Assembly (NCBI GenBank): GCA_963812915.1
Contig: CAWEXB010000003.1
Location: 310,001 to 374,000, forward strand
DNA: 64,000 nt
From: JACVRW01 sp963812915
GTDB lineage: Bacteria; Actinomycetota; Thermoleophilia; Solirubrobacterales; Thermoleophilaceae
Direction: 5' to 3'
Shown here piece after piece: positions 34,009 to 42,568 of the stretch. Every line of letters starts with the position of its first letter. Position 1 is the first letter of the stretch. A model generated the notes under the pieces. That model searched no databases, was not told the DNA's origin, and saw nothing but the letters and a program-made list of their open reading frames with translations. The position numbers and the translations under genes are program-made.

Positions 34009-36998
34009 CCACCGGCGACCGCAGACGCCGCGTCACGCTCGAGCGGTCCCTCGGTGCGGCTCAGCGCCTGGCATCGCCCGAGTCGGGCAGGGTCGGCCAG
34101 GGGGTCCGGTTCGCCATCTCGGGCGGGGTGGTCACCGTCGTGTACCTCACGACCACGACGCTCCTCGCCGAGGTCGTGGGCGCCCCGTTCCAGGTCGCGC
34201 TCGCCGTCGGCTACGTTCTCGGGCTCTGCGTCCACTTCACGCTCCAGCGCGCGTTCGTCTGGGTTCACCACGAGGAGTTCCTGCTGTCGGTCCAGCAGCA
34301 GGCCGGGCGGTACCTGCTGTTGGCCGCGGCGCAGTATGGGATCACCGCGGCCGCCGTCGCAGTGCTGCCGTCCCTTCTCGACCTGTCCACGCTGGTTGTC
34401 TACTTCGGCGCGGTGGCCGTGGTCACGGCCGCCAACTTCCTGATCTTCGGCACCCGCGTCTTCCACGCCGCGCCCGCGGGAGCCGACCGGTCGGCCCGGG
34501 CCTCGGTCGGCTCGCGCACCCCCGACGGGCCGGCGCAGGAGCGCACCGCCTGGTGGAGGGCGCACCCGATGCTCGCCGCCGCGGTGATCTACGCGCTCCT
34601 TTCCGTGCTGATGGTCGGGCAGGGCCTGCTCCCGGAGCGGACGCTGTCCGCCTCGGACTACCTGTGGAACGACCCGCCCTGGCAGGCAATCAGGCCGGCG
34701 GGAGTGGTGGGGATCGGCGCGAACTTCGAGCTGGTCGACACCGCGATCGTGTTCCAACCCTTCCTGCAGTACACGCGCGACGTCCTTCCCGACATCCCGC
34801 TGTGGAATCCGCACATCTCGGGAGGGCGCCCCTATCTCGGCAACAACCAGTCGGGGGTCTTCTCGCTCTTCAACCTGCCGGCGTATATCTTGCCGTTCTG
34901 GACCTCGCTCGCGGTGATCGCCGCCATCAAGCTGTTCGTCGCCGCGCTCGGCGGCTTCGCCCTGGGCCGCCGGCTTGGGATGCGCTTCGGGGGCGCGCTC
35001 TTGACCGGTCTCGTCTTCGCCTTCGGGACGTTCTTCATCCTCCTCCTGGGATGGCCGCAGACCGGCATCTGGCCGGTGCTCCCCTGGCTCCTGGTCGTGG
35101 CCGACATGGTCGCGAGACGCCCCGAGCCCTTACGGGCCGCCGGACTGGCCGTGCTGGTCTCGCTGACCTACTTCGGCGGCCACGCGGAGACGACGTTCCA
35201 CGTGATGGTGGTCGCGGTGTCCTTCTTCGCGTTCCGCCTCCTGCTCCGCCTCCGCACGGAGGGGATCGCCCCGCGTGAGCTGATCCGCCCGGCCGCCGCG
35301 TTCGCGCTCGCGCTGGTCGCGGGGGCCGGGATGGCCGCCGTCACGATCCTCCCGCTCGCGGAGCTGCTGTTCCAGTCGGACGAATACGGCCGGCGCCTGG
35401 CCGAAACGACGAAGGACCACTGGCCGCGCAAGTACCTCGGCGGGCTGTTCCTGCACGACTACTGGGGCCGAGCGACGCAGCAGTCGAACATCGCCCCCTT
35501 CATGCAGCTGCGTGGCTGGTACGCCGGGGCCATCACGCTGATGCTGGCGTCCGCCGCGCTCCTCATCAGGCCGACGCTCACGCGGATCGCCGTGGCGGTG
35601 TTCGCGGTCTTCTGCGTGATCATGGTCGTGGGCATCCCCCCGATCTTCGATCTGGTCGAGCGCCTGCCCGGCTTCAGCACGACCCACAGCCAGCCGATGA
35701 TCGCCTACTTCCTGCTCTGCATCGGCCTGCTGGCGGGATGGGGACTCGACGAGCTGAGCCGCCGGCCCGAGCTCGTGCGCCGGTCGGGACTGGTGCTCGG
35801 CGTGAGCGTCGCGGTGTTCTGCGTGCCCCTGGTGTGGATGGCCGGGGCGGGCACGCTCACGGCGACCGGGCTGCGTACCGCGCTCGAGGCGGCGTGGGGA
35901 TTCTCCGATCCTCCCACCCCGACCTCGGCTTCCGACGCGGCCGCGGGCGTCGTCCGAATGAGCGCGCTGCTCCAGTGGCTGCCGCTCGCCGGGATCGCAC
36001 TGGTGCTCATCGTCCTGCGGCTGCGCGGTCGCGGCTCGCTTAGCCTTCCGCGGGCCGCCTTCGTGGCGGGCGTCCTGGTGCTACTGGCCATCGATCTCTT
36101 CCGGGCCAACATGGGATACAACCCGGCCATACCGAGGGACAACGCCGTCGTGCCGGAGACGGGCGCCATTCGCTACCTCCAGTCTCGGGTTCCCAACCGC
36201 TTTGCCGGCCTGGGGCTCACCCCCTTCGAGCCGCTGCCGGCCGACATGGCGATGACCTTCGGCCTGTACGACGCGCGCGGCTACGACTATCCCACCGAGG
36301 GACGCTACGACACCCTGTGGCGGCGATCCATCAACAACCTCCCCACCATCGCGCAACCCACCGAGCGGGCCGCCACGACACCGGAATCGCTCCGCGCGCT
36401 AAGTCTGCTGAGCACCACCGACCTCCTCGTCAGCCCCGGCGAGCCCCCGCTGAGGCAGCCCGGGCTGCGGCGCGTCTACAACGGGCGCGACGCCGTCATC
36501 TACCGCAACCTGGAGGCGCTCCCTCGCGTGTTCGTCGTCGACCGACAGCGCACCGTGGACGGGGAGGAGGAGGCGCTCGCAGCCTCGACGGCCCCCGATT
36601 TCGACGGCCGCCGGGTCGCCGTGACCGAGCGCGAGCTGCCGGGTCTCCCGCAGGACGACGGGCGCCGTGCGCCGTCGGCCGGCTCCGCGCGGCTCGTCTC
36701 CTATGAGCCCGAGCGAGTCGTCGCGCGCGCCTCCGCGCCCGGACCCGGGCTGCTCGTGCTCACCGACGTTCACTACCCGGGCTGGAATGCGACCGTCGAC
36801 GGTCGCGGCGTGCCGATCGAACGGGTGGACTACCTGCTCCGCGGGGTGCGGATCCCGGCCGGCGCGCACCGGGTGGAGTTCCGGTACGAGCCCGCGAGCT
36901 ACCGGGCGGGATGGATCATCAGCCTGATCGCCGCGCTGGCGGTTCTCGCTGCCGCTTTCGTCGGCTGGCGGCGTCGGCGGCGCGTGCGCGGCCGGTAG
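34005..36998 (+). CDS. Fusion of a GtrA-family flippase domain to a YfhO-like GT-C membrane protein
   Basis: A 997-residue membrane protein in one uninterrupted frame. Residues about 30-160 are a four-helix GtrA domain (GQGVRFAISGGVVTVVYLTT, CVHFTLQRAFVW, ANFLIFGTRVFH). From about residue 185 it is a YfhO-like protein: LSASDYLWNDPPWQAIRPAG, WNPHISGGRPYLGNNQSGVF, about eleven helices, and a C-terminal soluble domain with LTDVHYPGWNATVDGRGVPI before a last helix. GtrA proteins move polyprenyl-linked sugars across the membrane; YfhO-like proteins attach sugars to wall polymers. Fusion suggests direct hand-over of the flipped donor. The GTG at 34005 overlaps hddC. It is the last gene of the heptose operon. 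Confidence 0.85.
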   Translation: MTTGDRRRRVTLERSLGAAQRLASPESGRVGQGVRFAISGGVVTVVYLTTTTLLAEVVGAPFQVALAVGYVLGLCVHFTLQRAFVWVHHEEFLLSVQQQAGRYLLLAAAQYGITAAAVAVLPSLLDLSTLVVYFGAVAVVTAANFLIFGTRVFHAAPAGADRSARASVGSRTPDGPAQERTAWWRAHPMLAAAVIYALLSVLMVGQGLLPERTLSASDYLWNDPPWQAIRPAGVVGIGANFELVDTAIVFQPFLQYTRDVLPDIPLWNPHISGGRPYLGNNQSGVFSLFNLPAYILPFWTSLAVIAAIKLFVAALGGFALGRRLGMRFGGALLTGLVFAFGTFFILLLGWPQTGIWPVLPWLLVVADMVARRPEPLRAAGLAVLVSLTYFGGHAETTFHVMVVAVSFFAFRLLLRLRTEGIAPRELIRPAAAFALALVAGAGMAAVTILPLAELLFQSDEYGRRLAETTKDHWPRKYLGGLFLHDYWGRATQQSNIAPFMQLRGWYAGAITLMLASAALLIRPTLTRIAVAVFAVFCVIMVVGIPPIFDLVERLPGFSTTHSQPMIAYFLLCIGLLAGWGLDELSRRPELVRRSGLVLGVSVAVFCVPLVWMAGAGTLTATGLRTALEAAWGFSDPPTPTSASDAAAGVVRMSALLQWLPLAGIALVLIVLRLRGRGSLSLPRAAFVAGVLVLLAIDLFRANMGYNPAIPRDNAVVPETGAIRYLQSRVPNRFAGLGLTPFEPLPADMAMTFGLYDARGYDYPTEGRYDTLWRRSINNLPTIAQPTERAATTPESLRALSLLSTTDLLVSPGEPPLRQPGLRRVYNGRDAVIYRNLEALPRVFVVDRQRTVDGEEEALAASTAPDFDGRRVAVTERELPGLPQDDGRRAPSAGSARLVSYEPERVVARASAPGPGLLVLTDVHYPGWNATVDGRGVPIERVDYLLRGVRIPAGAHRVEFRYEPASYRAGWIISLIAALAVLAAAFVGWRRRRRVRGR

Positions 36999-37018
36999 CG
37001 CCGTGCGACGATGACTTC

Positions 37019-37180
37019 GTGGCGGATTTGGCGCGTAGGGCCACCGAGCTGGTGTCGAGCCATCCAGCGGTCCGTCGTGTGGAGTTGGCCGGATCCCGGT
37101 CGCGCGGGACGCACGGGGAGCTCTCTGACTGGGACTTCCGTGATGACGTCCGACTTCGCCGCGGTCGCGCGCGATCTTCC
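37019..37180 (+). pseudogene. Truncated nucleotidyltransferase (NTP_transf_2) fragment
   Basis: From a GTG at 37019 the frame encodes VADLARRATELVSSHPAVRR and then ELAGSRSRGTHGELSDWDF, the G-S-x-R-G...D-x-D core of aminoglycoside-type nucleotidyltransferases. One frame over, VMTSDFAAVARDLPAVL continues the usual family sequence, after which homology is lost. About 55 residues remain of a family that is normally over 200. It is a remnant at the border of the accessory region. Confidence 0.5.
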
Positions 37181-37415
37181 TGCTGTCCTTCCGCATCGAC
37201 GAGTCCGAGGTCGAGGCCCGGCGGGTGGTGGCATCGTCGTGCCTCGCGGCGCGGCGCACACCTTCTGGAACCCGTCTGCACAGCTGGCTCGATACCTGAT
37301 CGTGATGACGGCGACCATCTACCGGCTCGTGGAGGCGCTGGACGACACGAAGGGACATGCGGACATGAGCACGCTGTTCCGTGAGCACAACAGCACCCTG
37401 GTCGGCTGGCCGTGA
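37181..37415 (+). pseudogene. C-terminal fragment of a cupin-domain protein
   Basis: The frame ending at 37415 encodes GGGIVVPRGAAHTFWNPSAQ and LARYLIVMTATIYRLVEALD, followed by STLFREHNSTLVGWP. The PRG-x-x-HTFWNP block is the second half of a cupin barrel and the rest matches the usual tail of small actinobacterial cupin proteins. The first half of the barrel is absent or frameshifted; the fragment joins directly to the truncated nucleotidyltransferase, so the junction (about 37170-37230) records a deletion. Confidence 0.45.
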
Positions 37416-37783
37416 TCCTCCCGCAGGACCCGCCGCTCCCCCAGGTCCGGTGGCCGTAGCGGCGGAGCCGTCAAGCGACGTTCCGTAGGGCGCTGGTTCC
37501 GTCGGTGGCTGTCGGATAAAGCCGTTCGAGAAAACGCGCAGCACGCTTGCGGAGGTGCAGTTCAGAGCCGCCGTGCATGACGTCCTCGCAACGAACCGCC
37601 TGCGTGCGACCGACGAGATGGCCGTTTTCGGAACCCACCCTTACAAGCGATCCAGCGCGCTCGCCTGGGGTTTTCCCGACAGCCACGTCGAAAAGCAGCG
37701 CTCCCACCCTGGGCTGCTGTTCGTCGTCCAACTCGACAGCGCGGACGCTTGACGGCTAAGCGCCTGCTCCTGCTGCTCCTATG
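37416..37783. other. Intergenic stretch without a recognisable gene
   Basis: Short frames exist on both strands (about 65 codons on plus at 37555-37752 and 86 codons on minus at 37471-37731), but neither resembles a protein I know and codon-position bias is weak. It separates the cupin remnant from the IS110 element and is probably decayed sequence. Confidence 0.4.
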
Positions 37784-38840
37784 TCAAGAAATTGAGTCGC
37801 GTGAGGGCTGTGCCTGTGGTCGGGATGGGGGTGGCAGGAGGTTCCAGACGTCGCGGACGAGGTAGCGCTTGAGGCAGCGGATGGCCTCGCGGTTGGTCTT
37901 GCCTTCGCCCTTCTTGCGCGCGATGTAGTCGCTGCGTCGGCGGGTGGCAGCGGGCGCGGGTGACGACGATGCGGTGCAGGGCCGCGTTGATCTGGCGGTT
38001 GCCGCCGCGGTCGAGGCGTTGGCGGTCGGTGCGTGCCGGAGCTGGCGGGGATCGGTGCGACGCCGGCGGCGCGAGCGAGCTTGGCGGCTGGCCGAAGCGG
38101 TCGGCGCCGGCGATTTCGCCGACGAGCTTGGCGGCGGTCAGCGGCCCGAAGCCCGGCTCGGCGAGCAGTTGGGGCGCGATCGCGTCACAGCTCGGTGATC
38201 TCGGCTCGAGCGCGTTGATCGGGGAGCGTGAGCTCGCGCAGGCGCCGCAGCTCGTCGCGCGCGATCCGAACGCGCATCGTCTGCTCGGCGCGCGCCAGCC
38301 GCCGGCCGATCTGCGCGCTCCACTTCTTCGAGAACAACGCTCCGCCCGGCAACTGCAGCTCGGGCCAGAGGTCGTGGAGGTTCCAGAGCAGCGTGCTGTT
38401 GAGCTCCACCCGCGCCTGACGAGGCGTTCGCGGTGGTCGACGAGCAGCCGCAAGTCGAGCTCCGGGCCGGCCAGCGCCGCCGCCGGCAGTGTTTCGAGAC
38501 CCTGCGGCAGCGCGGCCCGAGCGACGTTGAGCGCGTCGACGGGTCGGACTTGCCGCGCTCGCGGCTCGAGCGCCGCGTGCCGGCCATCAGGTGTGTCGGG
38601 ATCCGCAACACGCGCTCGCCGCGCCCGATCAAGAAGCGCTCCAGCGAGCCGGAGACGTGGCGGCAATCCTCAAGCGCCCAGACCCGCTCGCCGGCAAGGC
38701 TGCGCGCCCAGGTCAACAGCGCCGCGAAGCCGCGACGTCCGACTCGGGATCGTCTGCTCGCCGAGCAGCTCGCCGGTAGCGCCTCCGATCGCCGCGATCG
38801 CGTGCGAGCGCTTGTGAGTGTCCGCGCCGAGCACGATCAT
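37784..38840 (-). mobile_element. Degenerate IS110-family insertion sequence (transposase with several frameshifts)
   Basis: The transposase starts at the ATG at 38840 with VLGADTHKRSHAIAAIGG, the first acidic residue of the DEDD RuvC-like domain. VWALEDCRHVSGSLERFLIG and RERGKSDPxDALNVARAAL give further acidic residues. The C-terminal Transposase_20 part appears as PGFGPLTAAKLVGEIAGADR, GVAPIPASSGT with the catalytic serine, DRGGNRQINAALHRIVVTRA and KTNREAIRCLKRYLVRDVWN, ending in TGA at 37784-37786. The pieces lie in at least four frame segments, so no intact protein of about 350 residues is made as written. Ends of the element could not be defined, as IS110 has no clear inverted repeats. 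Confidence 0.72.
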
Positions 38841-39200
38841 GGGTCTCGTCCACATCCTTTGATGCTTTGCGGGGGCGGACGTCCGGTGGACACGGCTTGC
38901 TGGGGGCGGTGCCACGCATCCTATCAAGTCACGCCGAACATCCCCGACCGGCGACGAGCGACAAAACAAAAGGAGGTCAGGCCCGACGGGCCGACAGCCT
39001 CAAAGAGAGTCAGCTCGCCGCCCGGTCGGGACCATCTCCACCGCGTCGGACGTCACCGACGCCGAATCGAAACAGCAAGCCTCGAAGCGGCAGCGGGGGT
39101 GACCGGCGGGGCGGGGCCCCCAGCTTGAATCCGTCAGCGGGTTGTGTTCTGCTTCAGCAAGCCAGATTCCATTGCCGACCGGCCAGGAGAGATAGCTGCG
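38841..39200. other. Intergenic region between IS110 and the exported protein gene
   Basis: No gene is supported. The IS110 upstream flank is probably in 38841-38990. The region is less GC-rich than its surroundings around 38960-38975 (a run of A-rich bases followed by AGGAGG). Just before 39201 there is a good ribosome binding site. Confidence 0.4.
39184..39190 (+). promoter_or_regulatory. Shine-Dalgarno sequence for the exported protein
   Basis: AGGAGAG lies about 10 bases before the ATG at 39201 and decides this start over the upstream ATG at 39144. It is one of the few strong ribosome binding sites in this window, where many first genes appear leaderless. Confidence 0.5.
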
Positions 39201-40082
39201 ATGTTCGGCGACACAAAACAGCGTTCTGGGAGTTTCGAGCGGACCTGGTGGCGGGTCGCCGCCGCGGTCTGGATCGCGGGGCTGGCGGCGGTGCTGATGG
39301 GCTGGCTCCTGGCGGCAGCGCCCGCGGGCGCGCAGGTGCCATCCGGCGATGGCACGGTGTTCGTCCATTCCGCCAAGAGCGGCAAACTCGGTGGCGGCAG
39401 GCTGACCCTCCACGGCGTCAGCCGGCGGGTGACCTGGGCCCACAACAGCGGCCGCTCCGGGGTGCTGGCGGTCAGGCGGCTGCACCGGAGGCACTTCTCG
39501 CCGAAGACCTCGGCGGCGACCGGCACCCTTCACGTGGCGGGCCACCGCGGCGGTGACGAGCTGACCTTCAAGCTGAGCCGGCCGCGCTACAACCCTGCGC
39601 GTCGCACGGTCAGCTACACGGCAAAACGCCTGGGCAACGGCCGCTTCCCGAGCCGCGCCGCCGCCCAAGCGGCAGCGGCCGCGCGCCAGTTCGGCGCCGC
39701 GTCGCTGTCCATCCAAGTCGCGCAGGTGACGAGCACCCCCACGCTGCAGGCCCTGAACGACGTCTACGGTCCTGGCAGCAACCCCCATCACCACGTCTGC
39801 GATGGAAGGGCCCGTTGCTGGGGGAGCGTCATCGGAACCGGCCTGGAGCCGGGGAGTTCCGTGAAGGTGACGATCGACGATCAGTACGTGCAGCAGTACC
39901 TGCCTGTCGATGAGAACGGGAACCTGGCTACCAACGACGATGGGGACGGGGGCCCGGCCCGCCTGAAGCTGAGTTACACCTGCCCGGGGTCCGCATACGG
40001 AAGCGTCACAAGCTTGCAGGTCGACGGCTGGGCGTCGGACGGCAGCTCGCTCACGGCGCGTGCCGTCGCGGCGTGCCCGTAG
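39201..40082 (+). CDS. Exported protein of unknown function
   Basis: A 293-residue protein. After a basic N-terminus, one hydrophobic segment (VAAAVWIAGLAAVLMGWLLA) ends in APAGAQV, a likely signal peptidase site. The mature part is beta-rich, with GDGTVFVHSAKSGKLGGGRL and VTWAHNSGRSGVLAVRRLHR early, a basic middle region, and a C-terminal domain containing CDGRARCWGSVIGTG, DDQYVQQYLPVDENGNLATN and a final YTCPGS; four to five cysteines could form disulphides outside the cell. I do not recognise the family. It is flanked by IS110 and a repeat, so it may be an acquired gene. Confidence 0.6.
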   Translation: MFGDTKQRSGSFERTWWRVAAAVWIAGLAAVLMGWLLAAAPAGAQVPSGDGTVFVHSAKSGKLGGGRLTLHGVSRRVTWAHNSGRSGVLAVRRLHRRHFSPKTSAATGTLHVAGHRGGDELTFKLSRPRYNPARRTVSYTAKRLGNGRFPSRAAAQAAAAARQFGAASLSIQVAQVTSTPTLQALNDVYGPGSNPHHHVCDGRARCWGSVIGTGLEPGSSVKVTIDDQYVQQYLPVDENGNLATNDDGDGGPARLKLSYTCPGSAYGSVTSLQVDGWASDGSSLTARAVAACP

Positions 40083-40293
40083 GTCGGGGACACCCCCGAG
40101 TTTCCTCACAATGACTTGACGCTCGGCCGTCGTGCGTCGGCGTCGCCATGCGCGCGCCTCCTGCCGGGTGGAAGGAGCGGCGCGACCCGGATCGGGGTCG
40201 CGCTGCTGCTTTCGCCTGATGGGAGGCGTCTGGGTGCCGAGGCCCTCGCTGCTGAGTTGGACGATCTGCAGTAGCGCTCGTCAAGAGTGCTGC

Positions 40294-40386
40294 TTATCTG
40301 AACCGGGGCCGTTGTCAAGGCTCGGGGGTGAGTGGTTGTGTTATCTGAACCGGGGCTGTTGTCAAGGCTCGGGGGTGAGTGTTGTG
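40294..40386. repeat. Two tandem copies of a 46/47-bp unit
   Basis: Copy one spans 40294-40340 and copy two 40341-40386. Each begins TTATCTGAACCGGGGC and includes TTGTCAAGGCTCGGGGGTGA; they differ by one C/T change and one missing G. The unit has no coding sense. It may be the residue of an insertion or of replication slippage. Confidence 0.8.
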
Positions 40387-40434
40387 TGGGTTTGTGGTTG
40401 CGGTGGGTGCGGTCGTTCCGCGGGCGCCCGGGGG

Positions 40435-40464
40435 TTTACGACACGAGTATCGCGCAGGTAGCCT
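40435..40464 (+). promoter_or_regulatory. Putative promoter for the flavocytochrome gene
   Basis: TTTACG at 40435-40440 and TAGCCT at 40459-40464 are separated by 18 bases. The ATG at 40471 follows 6 bases after the -10, so the transcript would be leaderless. Confidence 0.45.
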
Positions 40465-40470
40465 CCCTGC

Positions 40471-41799
40471 ATGGCACGGAGGACGGAGGCCGCGCTGTGG
40501 ATCACCGCTTATGTCGCCGTCGCAGTCTCGCCGCTGTTCGTCGCCCTCATCGACCTCAATCCCGGGCGCGGCTTCGTCGTCAACTTCTCCGTTGCGCTCG
40601 GGTTCGTCGGCCTGACGATGCTCGGGCTCCAGTTCGCGCTCGTCGCCCGCTTCCGCCGCGTCGCCGCGCCGGTGGGGATCGACCGGCTGCTCGAGTTCCA
40701 CAAGCAGATCGCCTACGTGGCGCTCGGGCTCGTCCTCCTACACCCGATCCTGCTCTTCCTCAAGAGCGACCGCTTCCTGCGCCTCCTCGACGTGCCGGAC
40801 GCGCCGTGGCGGGCGCGCGGCGCCGTGGCCGCGACGCTGGCGCTGCTCACGCTCGTCGCGCTGTCGGTCTGGCGGCGGCGGCTGCGGCTCAACTACGAGG
40901 CGTGGCAGTTCACCCACGACGTGCTCGCGATCTTCGTCGTCGTCGCTGCGACGGTGCACGCGCTGCTCGTGCGCTACTACCTCGACCAGCCGTGGGAGCA
41001 GGTGCACGCGGCGGCGATGTCGGTCGCGTTCGTCGCGATCGTGCTGTGGGTGCGGCTCGGCCGGCCGATCAACCGGCGCCGCCACCCCTGGCGCGTCGAG
41101 GCGGTGACCCCCGAGCACGGCCACTGCGTGAGCGTGACGGTCGCGCCGATCACGGGCAAGGGGGCCCACGCGCCGCCGTTCCGCTTCACGCCCGGGCAGT
41201 TCGCGTGGATCATGGCCGAGCAGTCGCCCTTCGCGGTGACCCAGCATCCCTTCACCATCAGCTCGAGCGCCGAGCGGACGGACGCCATCACGCTCACGAT
41301 CAAGGCGGCAGGCGACTTCACCGAGGCGGTCGGCCGGCTGCGGCCGGGCGAGACCGTCTACCTCGACGGGCCCTTCGGCGAGTTCCGCGAGGTGCCCGAG
41401 GAAACGGCGGGCATCGTGCTCATCGGCGGCGGCGTCGGCGTCACACCGCTCATGAGCATCCTCCGCACGCACGCCGATCGCGACGACCGCCGGCCAGTGT
41501 GGCTGTTCCTGGCCAACGAGTCCGAGGACAGCATCACCTTCCGGGAGGAGATCGACGGCGTGTGCGAGACCCTTCCCGTCACGGCCGTGCACACGCTCTC
41601 CCATCCACCCCCGGGGTGGGAGGGCGAGCAGGGCCACCTCGACGCGGCGATGCTGCGCCGCCACCTGCCCCCGAACCTCGCCGAGCTGCGCTACTTCATC
41701 TGCGGTCCACCTGGCCTCCTCGACGCCGCCGGGGCGGCCCTCGCCGAGCTCGGCGTGCCCGCGTGGCGGGTGCATTCCGAGCGCTTCGCGATGGTGTGA
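40471..41799 (+). CDS. Ferric-reductase-like transmembrane flavocytochrome (NOX/FRE family)
   Basis: A 442-residue electron-transfer protein. Residues 1-215 hold about six helices with histidines in HKQIAYVALGLVLLHPILLF and FTHDVLAIFVVVAATVHALL, the paired haem b ligands of ferric reductase domains. The C-terminal half is an FAD/NAD(P)H module: FTPGQFAWIM and QHPFTISSSAE bind flavin, IVLIGGGVGVTPLMSILRTH and YFICGPPGLLDAAGAAL bind the nicotinamide nucleotide. It would move electrons from NAD(P)H across the membrane to an acceptor such as ferric iron or oxygen. It lies in the accessory region and has no link to glycan synthesis. A tiny membrane protein gene overlaps its stop. Confidence 0.87.
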   Translation: MARRTEAALWITAYVAVAVSPLFVALIDLNPGRGFVVNFSVALGFVGLTMLGLQFALVARFRRVAAPVGIDRLLEFHKQIAYVALGLVLLHPILLFLKSDRFLRLLDVPDAPWRARGAVAATLALLTLVALSVWRRRLRLNYEAWQFTHDVLAIFVVVAATVHALLVRYYLDQPWEQVHAAAMSVAFVAIVLWVRLGRPINRRRHPWRVEAVTPEHGHCVSVTVAPITGKGAHAPPFRFTPGQFAWIMAEQSPFAVTQHPFTISSSAERTDAITLTIKAAGDFTEAVGRLRPGETVYLDGPFGEFREVPEETAGIVLIGGGVGVTPLMSILRTHADRDDRRPVWLFLANESEDSITFREEIDGVCETLPVTAVHTLSHPPPGWEGEQGHLDAAMLRRHLPPNLAELRYFICGPPGLLDAAGAALAELGVPAWRVHSERFAMV

Positions 41800-41894
41800 C
41801 GAGCGGGATGCGCCCGAACCCGACTACCGTCGTCGTCGCGGTCGTGACGCTCGCGATCGTTCTGGTGAGCGTCGTCTGGGCGCTGCTCGTTTAG
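41796..41894 (+). CDS. Single-helix membrane micropeptide
   Basis: A GTG at 41796 overlaps the flavocytochrome stop (GTGA) and encodes 32 residues: a short hydrophilic start, then NPTTVVVAVVTLAIVLVSVV and WALLV. It is one membrane helix. An ATG at 41808 is an alternative start. The overlap suggests co-translation and a possible accessory subunit of the flavocytochrome. Small size limits confidence. Confidence 0.45.
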   Translation: MTSGMRPNPTTVVVAVVTLAIVLVSVVWALLV

Positions 41895-42132
41895 CGTTCG
41901 CGCGGTGGCGGGTCGACCTTCACGCCGTCCGAGCCGCGCTCGGGCCCCGCGGCCAGGCCGCACGAGCGCGCTCTTCGCCGCGGCTGGCGGCGAGGCAGAG
42001 CGCCTCGTCGATCCGCTCGTGAAGGCGGGCTGCACACCCCGCGCGGCGGCCGCACGCACGTAGTGCTCGGCCTCCGCACCGAGCGCGAGCAAGGTCGATC
42101 TAACGCGACCTCGACTCCCCCCTGTCCAGGAG

Positions 42133-42231
42133 CTGCTCGAACCGGCGCTAGGGATCTACCGCGAGCTCGGCATGGAGACCTACGCCGCGAGGGCCGCAGC
42201 GCTAGCGCAAGAGGCCGCGACCGCCCCGTAA
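42133..42231 (+). pseudogene. C-terminal fragment of a TPR-type protein
   Basis: The frame reads LLEPALGIYRELGMETYAAR and ends AAALAQEAATAP before TAA at 42229. ALxIYRELGMETxAARAxAL is the usual last TPR-like unit of actinobacterial cyclase/LuxR-type regulators. Nothing upstream in frame belongs to such a protein, so only the tail survives. Confidence 0.35.
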
Positions 42232-42259
42232 TCCACTCCCCGCATGGGTGCGACTTTGC

Positions 42260-42286
42260 ACCTGGTTCGTCGGTTCGACACCAGGT
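42260..42286. repeat. Inverted repeat (hairpin)
   Basis: ACCTGGT and ACCAGGT form a 7-bp stem, extended by an inner TCG/CGA pair around a short loop. No T run follows, so it is not a classical terminator. It could be a recombination or binding site. Confidence 0.4.
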
Positions 42287-42568
42287 AGTCCGCGCTCGCT
42301 CAGGCTCCGGCTCAGGCGTGGGCAAAGGAGCGTGCCGAGTGCGAGCTCCCAGTGCTGAGTTTGTGGAAAACCAGCTCTCTCGACGCACGTCGACCGAACC
42401 ATCGCGGTGTCCGAAACCCTGGGCCCGGTCCGGCGGCCGCTTCGCACTCCCACTCGGGGAAAAGCGCGTGTATCCGTGCCTGAAGCTCCGAGCAAACCTT
42501 GTGCCAGCCGGCGGGCTTGGCGACCCGAACGTGGCGGCGCAAGCTGACGCACGCAAGCGGATCCAGGC

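Larger units (their letters stand above)
40083..40470. other. Intergenic region with a tandem repeat and a promoter
   Basis: No gene is supported in these 388 bases. They contain the tandem repeat at 40294-40386 and the promoter of the flavocytochrome gene at 40435-40464; otherwise nothing was recognised. Confidence 0.5.
41895..42568. other. 674-base region without an intact gene
   Basis: Contains a likely decayed TPR fragment (42133-42231) and a strong hairpin (42260-42286). The long frames on both strands show no recognisable domains and are rich in Arg/Ser/Pro as expected for random frames at this base composition. It lies between the accessory region and the minus-strand glycan module. 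Confidence 0.45.

Noticed and set aside
40294..40386. Short CRISPR array
   Set aside because: Only two directly abutting copies exist, with no spacers and no cas genes.
42250..42290. Possible tRNA fragment (GGTTCGAC near a stem)
   Set aside because: No acceptor stem, anticodon arm or D-arm could be drawn around it; the bases fit better as a simple hairpin.
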